From Chrysopilus asiliformis (Eukaryota; Arthropoda; Insecta; Diptera; Rhagionidae), in NCBI GenBank assembly GCA_964034945.1, contig OZ035963.1, positions 47,914,032 through 47,978,031 of the forward strand: DNA of 64,000 nt. The letters run 5' to 3'. Every line of letters begins with the position of its first letter. Position 1 is the first letter of the stretch. This document shows, one piece after another, positions 35,146-47,152 of the stretch. The position numbers were made by a program, and so were the translations under genes. Below the pieces are notes generated by a model, which was not told the DNA's origin, ran no database searches, and was given only the letters and a program-made list of their open reading frames with translations.

Positions 35146-36606
35146 AACTTTATACTTAGCTTTTAAGTAAACACTGAATGATTTTTATAATTTTTTGATT
35201 CTTGCTGTGGCTATGGATTTCAAATTGGACAGCAAACACAATCCGGTTTTATCAGGCAGGGTATAAAAATATAAGCGATTAAAAGTGTGAAATCTTTTTG
35301 AGAAATAAATCAACTTTAAGTTTAGTAAAATGCATACAAAATCGAACTCTTTCACTTTGTCGGCAGAAGATGAAAAGCATTTCGCGCTATCCGTTTCATC
35401 TTGTGGAGTGTCCTCCGACCATTTCGAATTGGAACAAATGTCGAACATTAATAAACGACTCATATATTAGCATAAAAGTCAATAAGCGTTCATCGAAGAC
35501 ATCAAAAACCGCGACTATTTCTTGCAGTAGAAAAATCTGTAAGTGTATGATAAACTCATCTTGGAAAATTATATCAGAGAAATTCATATTTTTACGCTGA
35601 TTAGACTTGCATGATTTTTCATAATGATCAAACAATCATCGAAAAAATCGTCTCAAAGAAAAATTCGCAATTACAAAACATAATGCCAATAGTCGGTCAC
35701 TGAGGACAATTATTTTTCTTGGGGTTTATTTGACTTTTTAGTGAATGCGGCTGAGATCATAAATTAAACTTCTCTATACCCTAAGCCAAATCCACAAGCG
35801 GAAGATAAAGACGATGTTAACCGATTGTAGTGAAATGAAAAAAATAATTGCCCAGAGATCATGTGTTTGGATATCAGAAGGCAGTCTCATTAAATCATAT
35901 TTCTGGGCGAAACGACAACCGGGCGATTCCATCATGTCTTTGGAATTGAATGGGGATGTAGAATATGCATATGCATTTTTACTCCGATGTATGCCATCAG
36001 TTCGTTTAACATTATTTTGACTTTTAAGGAATGCCACTGTAGAATCGACGACATCATTACCAGCTTCTAGACCATACACAAACAACCATGTCCCATTTCA
36101 CAATACTTGGAGACCCATAAATAAACCTCGTTCTGTCTTCATTCAAAACATAAGACGCTTATTTCGAAGTCCTTGGATCAAAATATGCATCCCTCAAAAG
36201 TATCCGCTACTAATAATAATACTCGTCTCAGTGACTTATATCTGAGATAGTTGATTTCAGTCTCGCGGACGTAGGTTACGAGGCAACTAAAACTGGCTGG
36301 AAATGATGGAGGAATAACCAAAAGATTTAAAAAAAACGTGATATTTTAGATATGATTCCAGCAACCCTTTTTCTTTGCGCATCAAGTGCAGCATAAATCC
36401 TCGTACAATTTGAATTGCAAGCTATGCGAGTTGGTCTTGCATTCGTTGACTTTTGATTTTGTGATAAAAGAGTTTGTGATAAAAGGCGTCGGCAATTTAC
36501 TAGGTTGGTTTGTATGAAGTTTTTTTTTTCAAAAACTGGCACAATAGATACCTGAAAATGTGCATCTTTATTTATCTTCATATTATCTTTTCTTAGTAAA
36601 ATTTCG
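35146..36606. other. Unassigned spacer
   Basis: 1.46 kb. Open frames of 70-103 residues on both strands overlap one another and show no recognised motif. Confidence 0.35.
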
Positions 36607-36895
36607 TTTTTATACCCGTATGGTGAAACCAAAGGGTATATTAACTTTGCCTTACCGTTTGTAACGCCAAGATCCCGTCATCGCACAAAAAATGAATTAC
36701 ACCAGTGTGTTTAGAATGATAAAAATATTTAATTTCTGCATGTCCGTCCGTCTGTCTGTCCGTCTGTCTGTCTGTCCGTCCGTCCGTCTGTCTGTGGCGC
36801 AGATTGCGGGCGCACGGATTGAGCTAGAGACTTGAAATTTTGTACAGATCCGTTTTTCGTAAAATGTGAGGCTAAGTTCGTTAATGGGCAAAAAT

Positions 36896-37804
36896 TAGAG
36901 CATTCAATCCCGGGTACCCGAAACCCGGGTACCCGGGAATCCCGGCCATTTTCTGGAACCGAAAACCGGGTTTGAATTGGGTAAAATTACCCGGTTTTCG
37001 GTGCTGAAAGCAAGCAATTTCTTACATGCTAAAATATCAAAATACTGTTCGTTCGCTGCTGTTCGTTCGTTGTAAGTACATATTTCTGTTAATAATAACT
37101 GTAAATTAAAAGATTAATGCAAAATTAAGCCATCCGATTATATTTTCTTTACAAAGTCTCTTTAAAACAACGACAATATAATAGATTTATATGCGCTCAC
37201 AGAAAGTATTAAATTTCCTGTAAAGTTAAAATGGTTTTTTTATGTATAGGCAGGGAACAACTATTATATAGAATGGAAAATAAGACCTTTCCTCATTAAC
37301 TTCCACTAGAGTAAGCACTACACTATAGAAATTGGTTTTGTTGTCTTACTTCCTCTTTCTGCTGTCATACCATAGTTTAACTAGTTTAACTAGTTACAAT
37401 CTTCCGCTGTCGGAAGATTGCATGTGTTGGTGGTGTATGAAAATGTGGCTAGGTTTTACATGTGTTGTGTTTTGTTGGTAATTTACGCATAGGAAAGAAA
37501 GAAAAACCGCGTCCACGAGTATATCGGTTATCTTTACTCCAACGTAGGTACACGGAAAAATCCCTAGGTTTCCTAACTAGTTAAACTATGGTCATACACT
37601 CGATGAAAAAAATCAAATATGATGTTTTCTTCTAATGCCACAGAGTTATTCAAAAAGTGAATTTTTTAACTGTAATTTCTTATTGGTAATTTCTTATTTT
37701 TTATTTACATTTTCAGCACCGGTTCCAGAACCGGGTACCCGGTTCTCGAAGATTCTAGCACCGAAACCCGGTTCCTTAAAATTGTCTCGGTGCTGAATGC
37801 TATA
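36896..37804. mobile_element. hAT-like non-autonomous element, 909 bp
   Basis: Flanked by GCAAAAAT at 36888-36895 and 37805-37812. Terminal inverted repeats TA(G/T)AGCATTCA (10 of 11). Sub-terminal regions are packed with CCGGGTACCCGG/ACCGGTT words, which can pair between and within ends. No transposase. Contains a 222-bp MITE. Confidence 0.88.
37370..37591. mobile_element. 222-bp MITE nested in the hAT-like element
   Basis: Perfect 17-bp terminal inverted repeats CCATAGTTTAACTAGTT, flanked by TCATA on both sides (37365-37369 and 37592-37596). A 10-bp hairpin CAATCTTCCG/CGGAAGATTG (4-nt loop) lies near the left end. Confidence 0.85.
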
Positions 37805-38080
37805 GCAAAAATGGACCATTACAAACGAAATCGTTTTTTGTGAATATCTCAAAAACGGTGCATCTTATCAAAAAAATCCAAGAACAAAAGTTATTTAGGA
37901 TATGATTCTAAATAAAACTCCCATACATCAAAATCCGATTGGAATAAATTTAAAAAAATCTTATTGGAAAGTTTGACTTCAAAGTGGAATTTTGGTATAA
38001 CTGTTCGAATTTTGATACGAATATCACCATACGGGTCTCCAATGATTGCCAGATTGGCAATTATAGCTTTTGTTATGTTT

Positions 38081-39159
38081 AATAGTGCAATTGCTGAATG
38101 CAGGCGAATCAATCTTTGGCGAGCTATTCCACAGATCTAGGTGACATCGAGTTCGCCAAACACGTCCACAGTCTCACCAGCATTCGTCGAGGGGCTTAGC
38201 TGTCTCCCAATAATTAAAAATCTGCTGAAATCAGTGCTTCTGCTTCTTCTTCAGTTTTTTTCCATAGCACAAAAGAAAATCGGAACATAAAAATTAGAAA
38301 AGCTCAAACATTTTAAAACAGAGAGCAGTATACATATTCGTCTGGCTAAGCCGAATGTAGCCAAACTTAGGCGAATGCTAGAGGACATACCATATACACT
38401 CTCGCGTTTCTCGTGATTCGGTAGGGGTGTGGCCCGGGCATAAGAAGCGACCCTGATTACTTCGCGATCTAACACTTGTAATCACTTTTACATTGCAGTT
38501 TTTTATCTGATTTTTGAAATTAACACAAAAAAGTTAATTTTTTATTCCCGTAATTTTTAATGATTTGTGAATTATATTTTTATAGAACAAATCTTTTTTC
38601 TTGTACATTGTTTAAAAATAAAAATTTCATACGGACTACCCTAATTTGTACAACCAATTCCATAATGCATATTATATAGGTCTAAGTAAAGTCATCACAC
38701 GTTCCCGAGACACTGCTTGGGATGTAATGTAGTGATTAAAGATGATGAGCTCGGATTTACGATCACTTGGGACGATCTTTTATTGTATTCTGTTTATTTG
38801 TTGTCCGACAGACGAATGCATTTGTGATGAGTCCCCCAACGATCTGCAAAAAGAACTTAAACATCTATACCGGAACCACAAACAAATTCAAGGTCACTGG
38901 GCAACAATCGCATATTTAGTGCCGTTTGCACCAACAAAACTTAGCAACTTATGTACAACTTAAAAAATTTAAGTCGAAGAATTTCTACGGTTTAAGTAGG
39001 CTAACCACAACTTAATTTTTTAAGTATAATACGCGCAAACGGGCCTTAAAGATTTTCTTAATTTTTTTTAAGTTTTGAATACTAAAATCAGGACTTTATG
39101 ATTTTGTTAACCTATTCGTGCGCTCGTTTTTATTTTCCTTAGAGGGAAAATATCGTATT
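38081..39159. other. Unassigned spacer
   Basis: 38251-38475 on the minus strand is a 74-codon open frame in less AT-rich DNA with no recognised domain. Nothing else stands out. Confidence 0.35.
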
Positions 39160-39640
39160 CATTTAGAAAAGGAGACCGACTCGAGAACGGGGGCAGATAG
39201 AAACTTTCTGATCAGTACGAAATCCATTTCATGCAAAACTATGAGGATGTCCGTGCATCTGGCTGTCGGTCTATCTGTCTGTCGGTCTGTCTGTCGATCT
39301 GTCTGTCGGTCTGTCTCTCGGTCTGTCGGTCTATCTGTCTGTCGGTCTATCTGTCTGTCGGTCTGCCTGTCGGTCTGTCTGTCGGTCTGTCTCTCGGTCT
39401 GTCGGTCTATCTGTCTGTCGGTCTATCTGTCTGTCGGTCTGTCTGTCTGTCGGTCTGTCTGTCGGTCTGTCTGTCTGTCGGTCGGTCGGTCGGTCGGTCG
39501 GTCGGTCGGTCGGTCTGTCTGTCTGTCGGACTGTCTGTCTGTCGGACTGTCGGTTTGTCAGTCTATCCGTATTGCGTATCTTAAATAACTCGAGGACGCT
39601 TTCAGCTAGGGGCTTGAAATTTTTTGCAAATGAGTCTTAA
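39160..39640 (+). repeat. Repeat family E, copy 1, with (GTCY)n core
   Basis: AACTTTCTGATC and GATGTCCGTGCATCTG precede a mixed GTCT/GTCG/GTCGGTCTAT core (39265-39570). CGTATCTTAAATAACT follows. Matches 63395-63545. No protein. Confidence 0.65.
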
Positions 39641-39859
39641 CAAAATCGTAGTTTTCTATCAACTTTTGAAAAAGTGACGTTAGCTATAACGAGTACCTCC
39701 CATAAATTAAATTTTTTTTATCTTATGTGCTTAGTGCTTTTAGTTATTTAGTGATGTTTTGCAATTCTTTCCCTCTATAGAAGAGAAAAGTAAAAAACGG
39801 TGTCTTTACTTTTTCCATGTCTGTGAGTGTCGCATAACGTTAGCTAAAATGTTTTATAA

Positions 39860-40297
39860 AAAAAATCCATTTGTATAGGAGAGGGGGAAAGGAGTGGCTC
39901 GATTGGATTTTGATGAATGGAATGGGTATGTAAATTCATATTCTAAACAGATTTTACTTTAATAAATTTTTCAATACGACTCACCGTTTCCGAAAAAATA
40001 GAAAAAAAAAGTATTCAATTTGTATGGGGGAGAGGGAAGGAATGGTCCATTTTTTCCGTTCAAGAACTTAGCCTAGCCATTTACGAGAAACGTGACTATA
40101 CAAAATTTCAAGTCTCTAGCTCAATCCTTTCGAAAGCTATGGTGTTCACGGACGGACAGACGGACGGGCGGACATGCGGAAATCAAAATCTGTTGTCATG
40201 TAGGTTAATTTTGTGTCCGATGATTGGTTTGATGCGTTGCAAACGGCATACTAAATCTCATATACTCCTATAGGTATATCATATAGAGTATAAAAAT
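39860..40297 (-). mobile_element. DINE-1-like element, family B copy 3
   Basis: Minus strand begins TTTATACTCTATATGATATA at 40297. It has a short core (40151-40175) and conserved AATCCTTTCGAAAGC and TAAACAGATTTTAC blocks. The 3' end is not clear. Confidence 0.65.
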
Positions 40298-40519
40298 TTA
40301 GCGTTTGGGGAAATCTTAGAAAGCGCATGAATTTTTGCCGAATATTAATTGCTACTAAAGCGTCAATCTTCACGTCGTTTGTCTTGTCTCGTCAATACAA
40401 AAATTTCCCTGCACATCAATCATCAGTGAAATCGTAGAATCTATTTCTATGTTTTTAAACAATTTTACCTAGTCTAGCGTTGTGCCAGAACATGAAACCC
40501 CAAAAAGAAACGAAATTAA

Positions 40520-40810
40520 CCCATTCGGTATTTTGACGCCATATGGCAACGCAGTTAAAAGTTGCTAAAAAATTTGAATTGACTCATATTTATTTATTTT
40601 CAGACACTCTATTCTCATTCAGTGCACCGTTAAGTGCATTTGTGACCCAATTTTGATTAGTTGAGTAAAAATCTGGACTACAGTGAACGTATTTGTGGAA
40701 AATTAAAAATTTTTAATTTTTTTTTTTAATGATTACTGATAGATTAAACATCATTAATTTGTATAGCGAGTATTTTTAACCCCCATAGAAAAAAACATGT
40801 ACCGAACGGG
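40520..40810 (+). mobile_element. piggyBac-like MITE family J, 291 bp
   Basis: TTAA|CCCATTCGGTA and TACCGAACGGG|TTAA give 11-bp inverted ends (10 match) with the TTAA target. The decayed relative is at 18138-18406. Confidence 0.85.
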
Positions 40811-40814
40811 TTAA

Positions 40815-42569
40815 TGTAAAATAAAATCAAAATAAATTTACCTGCAATCGACGATCATTTGACATTTCCACATTATCGGTGTCCCATAAATCCTCGATTC
40901 AATATCCCCAAATTAAATGGCCTATATTAAATCCCGACAAACTCAAATGGGGAAAACTATATCGTCCCTACTAGAGTACCTACAGCACTTTCGACATAAT
41001 TATAATTAGTCGCTTCCAAACTAGACCATTCAGCTACCGACCGACGGTCACGCCGATCGGATCAACAAGTCTGATCGATTGGATCAGCAGCGTTTAAGTC
41101 TAGATCTTTGCGATATTTAAATCACTATCGCCAGCGTTTTCGGGCTGGATCCTTACGATATCAGGTCACTATTACCATCGTTTTATGCTAGATCATCAGC
41201 GTTTCAGGCCGAACCACATCTCGAATCATTGGCGACACACACAGCGAAATATTGGAACAGGGTTGAACTACAAGTTGGACCAATACATCCACAGGACGCA
41301 TATTCACGGATTTGGGGTCCATTCATCTCACATATTTTATTATTTTAATTCTTTCTCTTTTTAATTCACATAGAATCTATAGGTTAGTCATTTTTGAATT
41401 GTGTATTTTTTTGAATTAATAAAAAAAACTTGGAGTCTTTAGAACATGTTTTAATAAATGACAGATAAGTAAATTTTATATAAATTTAAAAAAAAAAGAA
41501 AAATAAAAAACTGATTTTAAATTACCTAAGATAAATAATTTACATGAACATACATATCTAAAAAAAACCTCCAAAAACGATTTTTTTTTACAAATGTCAA
41601 TTGCGTCTATAATAGTTGATTGATATCTGTCCTATATTCGTTTAAAGTTGACAAATAATTTCGTTCAAACGATCAGTTCGGCCACGATTTATCAATTTCC
41701 CAAGATTTTCGCTCTCTTAAATGTCCGAAAATGCAGCAAAGATAGACGGACAATAACTGTCGGCACCTGTCATCCGAAGTCGTTTAGAGTTTAGACGTCC
41801 AGAAACTCGAGTGAAGGTAAACTAAACGACCATAACATGTGATTTAGTGAGATGTTACTTGCATCTTGTAGAAACTCTTGCCTTGGCACTTCCATTGGAT
41901 CACATGTGATATCGCTAGCGCTGGATAAATACACGTCTGAACAACTATTGACTGTTGATGGACGAAAGAAGCTGCACACAACAAGGATTGACTGACACAC
42001 ATCATTAATCAAGTGATTAGTCAAAGAGTGTATTCATAGATAACATACGTTCTCGCAAGTATCTGAAGCAATAAGCAACAGTAATAAATGAGCGAGTACA
42101 AGTAAGAATGGGCAAAACTCTGCTGGATGGTTGTCGGTCGTAGATGGACCTCATCTCATCACTCAGTATTCCTATTTGTTATAAATATGTTCCTGCTGGA
42201 TGAATGATGTCGCATTATCCGATTATTGGCTCATGTCGATGCTGTGACCCCTCAATGAAGATAGCGACGAAGATACGTCTTAAGTATCTTTTGTTAAAAA
42301 TTTAAGCTGCCTATTTGTCAAAATTTTTCATTTCATTGATCGGCTATCATTAATAACGAATTGCCGAAAAGACGATGACATCAAATTGACGGAATAACTA
42401 AAAGAGGAAAAAAAAAACTCCCGCCGAGTACATCATATTCAGTCCATCACTTCCGTTGACCTTCGATGCCATTTGCTATCCACTTAAAAGAACTTTTATG
42501 ATTATGTTGATAAGATGATGCCTCATTCGAGCACTGTTTTGTAATTTTTCATACGTTTTTATTTAAAAA
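40815..42569. other. Unassigned spacer
   Basis: 1.75 kb, nothing recognised; the 77-codon minus-strand frame at 41791-42024 lacks support. Confidence 0.35.
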
Positions 42570-43330
42570 GGCTGTAAGGATAACGTAACGTCCTGTAAGG
42601 GTAACATGATTATCCATTTCCTCAAATTTTCCGGAAAAATTCCATTTGGGGTTTTTTGATGTCGCTGAATCCGATTCTGACATTAATAGGTCCGCAAGGA
42701 TAACGGAAGGCCCTGTCAGGATAACGTGATCATCGTTTTCCTCAAATTTTCCGGGAAAAATTGGGGATTTTGGGGTCGTTGAATCCAATTTTGACGTTAA
42801 TAAGTCTGTAAGGATAACGGAAGGTCCTGTAAGGATGATGTGATTATCCTTTTCATTTTTAGTCATACTAATGAAATGCGAAATGGCTAAAAAGGATAAA
42901 ATAAAATATAAAATAAAAACATAACAAAAGCTATAATTGCCAATCTGGCAATCATTGGAGACCCGTATGGTGATATTCGTATCAAAATTCGAACAGTTAT
43001 ACCAAAATTCCAATTTGAAGTCAAACTTTCCAATAAGATTTTTTAAAATTTATTCCAATCGGATTTTGATGTATGGGAGTTTTATGTAGAATCATATCCT
43101 AAATAACTTTTGTTCTTGGACTTTTTTGATAAGATGCACCGTTTATGAGATATTTACAAAAAACGATTTCGTTCGTATGGGAGGTACCCCCCCTAATGGT
43201 CCATTTTTGCCCATTAACGAACTTAGCCTCGCATTTTACGAAAAACGGATCCACGCGAAATTTCAAGTCTCTAGCTCAATCCGTGCGCCCGCAATCCGCG
43301 CCACAGACAGACAGACGGACAGACAGACAG

Positions 43331-43365
<35 letters not shown>

Positions 43366-43600
43366 GACGGACGGACATGCAAAAATTAAATATTTTTATC
43401 ATTCTAAACACACTGGTGTAATTTATTTTTTTGTGCGATGACGGGATCTTGGCGTTACAAACGGTAAAGCAAAGTTAATATACCCTTTGGTTTCACCATA
43501 CGGGTATAAAAAAACGTTGTGTCAGAAATAAAAGCGAGATAGGAGCATGAAGAATAAAATAAAATAAATATTTATCTCGCTTTTATTTCTGATACATAGT
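42570..43600. repeat. Repeat family S, copy 1, split by family A copy 6
   Basis: 42570-42860 holds about 2.5 tandem units of ~120 bp built around GATAACGGAAGGTCCTGTAA. The terminal hairpin TCAGAAATAAAAGCGAGATA (43522-43541/43573-43592, perfect 20 bp) is on the other side of the A copy. At 60610-60967 the same parts are contiguous. Confidence 0.75.
42916..43511 (-). mobile_element. DINE-1-like element, family A copy 6
   Basis: Complete ends; core 43304-43377; palindrome GGGAGGTACCCCCCC. Inserted in repeat S. Confidence 0.82.
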
Positions 43601-44700
43601 GCCGAAAAAATCAGGGATGGCAAACAAAAATTTCATGTCGTTATGTTATAATGTTATTATTTCGTTACACATTGTATTGAAACTGAAAACTAATAGAATT
43701 GCAATTTAGTAACACTGCACAACAGCCATTTCGCTGCCAAAAATTTTATAATCATTTTAGGCTAACTTTACAAATGGCAATTGCGCCCCTGATTCCAAAT
43801 CTGTGAGTGGTCTGACCAGATAGAACTTAGGTTTTGAGAAAAGCTCAAAAAAATTTTATGTTATATTTTTTTTCTATTTTTGTTATTGTCGTGGATATTT
43901 CAACAATTTTAGGGAGATTTGATACCGTTTAATTCCAATCTGGAAGTAGTTTGGCTGAATTCATTAGTGCGTTTTTTAATGTTCTAGAAAACTAAACATT
44001 AAAAAAAACAATCCCGAGTAAGTGGGAAATTTCATCGGGTTCGACTCACAACTAACTTCACGTTGGTAGCATCAGTACACCGCCCGTTACTGTTATACTT
44101 TATTGCTGTACACACGATTTGCTACCTCCCATGTTTAAAATTATTTAACTGTCACACTGGATCTACCAACCACCAATAGAAAATCCTCAATTGAAAATAA
44201 AATGTCAGAAGTCTCCAATATGCCGGTTTGTCTATATCTGTCAGAATAATGTCTCTCGAAATTCGTGGCCATCCAAATGTGAACCATCGATAATTGGCCT
44301 CGAATAATTCAATTGGCACTTTAGCATCCAAATTATCAGAATACAAATTTTCGGCGAACATTGAAAAATTATTTATTGTGATTAAAAACCATGAGTTAAG
44401 TTATCATCGTTGTGGCAATGAATGTACTTATGTAGATGGGCCCCCATGATTTGGAACCGTGTTCGGTTCTGGAAGTGGCCAGCAATCAGCCGTCAACTTG
44501 AACAGCCCCACACGAGATCAAACAGGAAGCACGTAATATGTGCATATATTGATGGGGAACCGTGGGATGATGGTGATTCTGATGGCTGAATAATGAAATT
44601 ACGGAATTTTAATTGATGCTTTTTTCACTTCTCTTCGGTTCAATTCTCAATTCAATTGGCCGATTTCTGTTTTGTTTTTTTTAAATTTTATAGGGAAATT
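43601..44700. other. Unassigned spacer
   Basis: Nothing firm. GGGTTCGACTC at 44038 resembles a Pol III B box but no A box is at the right distance. Confidence 0.35.
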
Positions 44701-44729
44701 CCTGCAACAATTGGATAACATCGAAAATA

Positions 44730-45060
44730 ACACATACACATACACATGTATGTGTTATAAGTGTATAACACATACACTTTAAACCAGATTTTACTGGGAG
44801 CCCAGTCAAAAGACAACCTGAACGGCATACAGTAAATTTTACTATACTGTCCCATTAAATGCAAAACTGGAATAACTGTCAATTTTACTGTAAATCTGAG
44901 TAAAATTTACTGGAAATCTAGTAACATTTCAAAAACATCTCAAATGCTTTTTGATGATTGGTTTTGGTAACATTCTTTTATTTCAAACGTAATTTTTATT
45001 TGTTATCAAATATTTTTTTGTTATTATAATTATATTTTGCATACTATAGTGTCGAAAAAT
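44730..45060 (-). repeat. Repeat family L, second copy
   Basis: ACACATACACATGTATGTGT hairpin at the left, then ACAGTAAATTTTACT, AGTAAAATTTACTGG words. The right flank shares TTGTTATCAAATATTTTTTT with the inverse of 27527-27590. Confidence 0.5.
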
Positions 45061-45069
45061 CCTTTTTCA

Positions 45070-45250
45070 CTGTCGGGACTCGAAATCCGAGAACTCTATC
45101 TTTGTAGACCACCTCACTATTTGTAGACCACCGCGAGATCATTGAAGCCAAAGGAATGGATTCTAAACGTGAATGGTGAAACGATAGTCCTGGAGCGATA
45201 GTCCTGCAGTGATAGAGCGGCATTTGACGGTTGTCGGGTCGATACAGTGA
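45070..45250. repeat. Possible tRNA-derived repeat
   Basis: On the minus strand GGATTTCGAGTCCC is a good B box and TAGTGAGGTGG a good A box, but they are only about 31 nt apart and a GGTGGTCTACAAA segment is duplicated. A degraded SINE is possible. Confidence 0.25.
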
Positions 45251-45633
45251 TTAGCTGTGGGACCTAAATATCAGTTTCACTTTGAAGAAGCGTGTAATGG
45301 GAACAGGGTCGACACGGTGTCTACTAGAGTTACCTCAAAGCCCCCACTTTACAACTAGAAGAAAAAAAGTTTATGCTTTCAGCCATCATATTCCCCATTG
45401 ACATATGATTCAACCGATTTCGGTCTGAGAATTAAATTTCTTATTTCAGACTAATAACTGAAGGAAATTGCATAAAAAATGGATAGGAGACATTTTTAAG
45501 ACAGCACAATTTTATTTGCATCAAAACTCCATTGCAAAACAAAACTAAAAATTTGACCGGCAAAATAAAATTCAAGGAATTTTTCGTTAAAAATAAAATA
45601 ATTTGGCCCATTAAAATTGAAATTTTATATTCA

Positions 45634-45805
45634 ACTAGCAAACCCTTCGTTACCAGCTTAAAATTTTTTGTATAAATTTTAGAATGCCAAAAAACCATAA
45701 ATAACTTTAAAACTTTTGGGAAAAAACGTTATCCTTACAAGACCTTCCGTTTGGAATTTTGAAATTCCAACACCAAGTTCGTAACAAGCAACCCTAAAAA
45801 CCTCC
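45634..45805 (+). repeat. Repeat family C, copy 2 (5' part)
   Basis: ACTAGCAAACCCTTCGTTAC and a CTTACAAGACCTTCCG block; breaks off about 170 bp in. Confidence 0.6.
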
Positions 45806-45896
45806 ACAAAGTCTGGGCACGAATCATAGTCACCGACGCGTCTGCAAAACACCTGAATCGACGCGACAGATTTTGCAATCCTGATTACCGACACGT

Positions 45897-46700
45897 GATT
45901 TTTACTTTCTTCTACGGAGTATAATAAAGTATTGTATTCATGAAAAATTTCGACCTCTTAATTTTGCCTAAAAAACATTTCCCGATCACTCCTGAGTCGA
46001 TTGGAGTCATATTTAAAAAATGTCTTTCTGTCTGTCAGTCTGTCTGTCAGTCTGTCTGTCAGTCTGTCAGTCTGTCAGTCTGTGTACAAGATTTCTCAAA
46101 AACTAATAGAGCTAGCGCCATGAAATTTTATAGGCATGTTGGGTCCTGAAATGGGACGATCCTATCAACTTTTGGTGGAAATCCGTTGACCGGAAGTATC
46201 CAAAATGGCGGTTTTTCAAAAATCGCAATTTCGTTTTTCTCGATTTACTCCCAAACTACGCGTTTTTTAGTGGCCTTAAGTATGACAAAACTTGGAGAAA
46301 ATAAAATTTCCCACACTTTTGTCTTTGGCTATAACTCGATATCTCAACCTGTTATCGAGATAAACCGTTATTTCCAAAAAATCAGTTTTTTGCGATTATC
46401 TCGAAAACTAACGGGTTTTTGCTGACTGAATGTATAAAGTGAATTAATGAGAATGGCATTCTGCACAATTTTGTTTCTTACCGTTATCCGTTATCTTTTA
46501 CCGTTATTGAGATATTTTCATTAATATGTAAAAAATCATATGTTTGCGAATAATTTGCAAACTAACGGTTTTTCGACAAATTATTTAAAAGAATAATTAA
46601 AGATGTTAACATTTTCTACATTTTTGCCATTTACCGTAAATTGATATCTTTTACCGTTCTCAAGTTATCTCAAATTTTGTACGTTTTTGATATTTTTGGA
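45897..46700 (+). mobile_element. DINE-1-like repeat family D
   Basis: Starts TTTTTACTTTCTTCTACGG and AGTATAATAAAGTATTG, followed by a (GTCT/GTCA)n core at 46021-46084. The body repeats CTAACGG(G/T)TTTTTG and TATCTTTTACCGTT wording several times. No protein. Fragments elsewhere at 310-690 and 54065-54215. Confidence 0.5.
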
Positions 46701-46858
46701 TGAACCAACAATTTATTGGGAGGTCGTCTTAGGTTGACAACGCGACAGGGCTCTAGCGTAAATTGCACAGGGTCGTAGATTTTGTAGAAGAAAGTTTTGT
46801 GTTGACCACAACTGATATTTTCAGTTCAGTGCAGTGCTTTGATTGTCACATCTGTCAA

Positions 46859-46962
46859 AATGTTTGCACTTTTGGAAAACGTGTTGGATTTTGGGGAAAA
46901 CAATAACCCTGAAGAAAATTTAAGACGCATTTTTGCAGACGGTGACTATGATCGGGCCCCAG
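46859..46962 (+). pseudogene. N-terminal coding-like fragment cut by repeat C
   Basis: After TCTGTCAAA an ATG opens a frame MFALLENVLDFGENNNPEE followed by NLRRIFADGDYDRAP, then runs into family C sequence. An arthropod-type initiator-like TTCAGTTCAG lies about 40-50 nt upstream. Protein family not recognised; may be a transposon gene start. Confidence 0.3.
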
Positions 46963-47152
46963 TTTTTGCGACAAAAATTGGAAAAAAGACATTTGCTTTA
47001 TGCTTTCAGGAACTTCTGTTTCGAATTTTGAAAATCTAACATAGCTAAAAACATGCTCCTGGCAACGCAGATCAGCGTAAAAATCGGTCCAGTAGTTTTT
47101 GAGTTTTGTAATCTCAGACAGACCTACAAAAAAAAAATCCATTTTTATATAA
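46962..47152 (+). repeat. Repeat family C, copy 3 (3' part)
   Basis: AAAATCGGTCCAGTAGTTTT and CAGACAGACCTAC, TTTTTATATAA tail. Confidence 0.6.

Larger units (their letters stand above)
36607..38080 (+). mobile_element. DINE-1-like element, family A copy 5, with nested insertions
   Basis: TTTATACCCGTATGG at the start and hairpin plus AGCTTTTGTTATG at the end. Core 36740-36796. The body is split by a 909-bp hAT-like insertion with an 8-bp duplication of GCAAAAAT; removing it restores family consensus. The central palindrome is deleted. Confidence 0.88.

Noticed and set aside
35774..36085. 103-codon minus-strand open frame
   Set aside because: Overlaps an opposite-strand frame and shows no recognisable motif.
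38251..38475. 74-codon minus-strand frame in less AT-rich DNA
   Set aside because: The sequence felt vaguely familiar but I cannot name a family, so no gene is claimed.
44030..44060. tRNA gene at a B-box-like GGGTTCGACTC
   Set aside because: No A box at the right spacing and no cloverleaf.
46186..46425. 79-codon frame in family D
   Set aside because: Lies in repetitive sequence with repeated phrases; other fragments of the family have no such frame.
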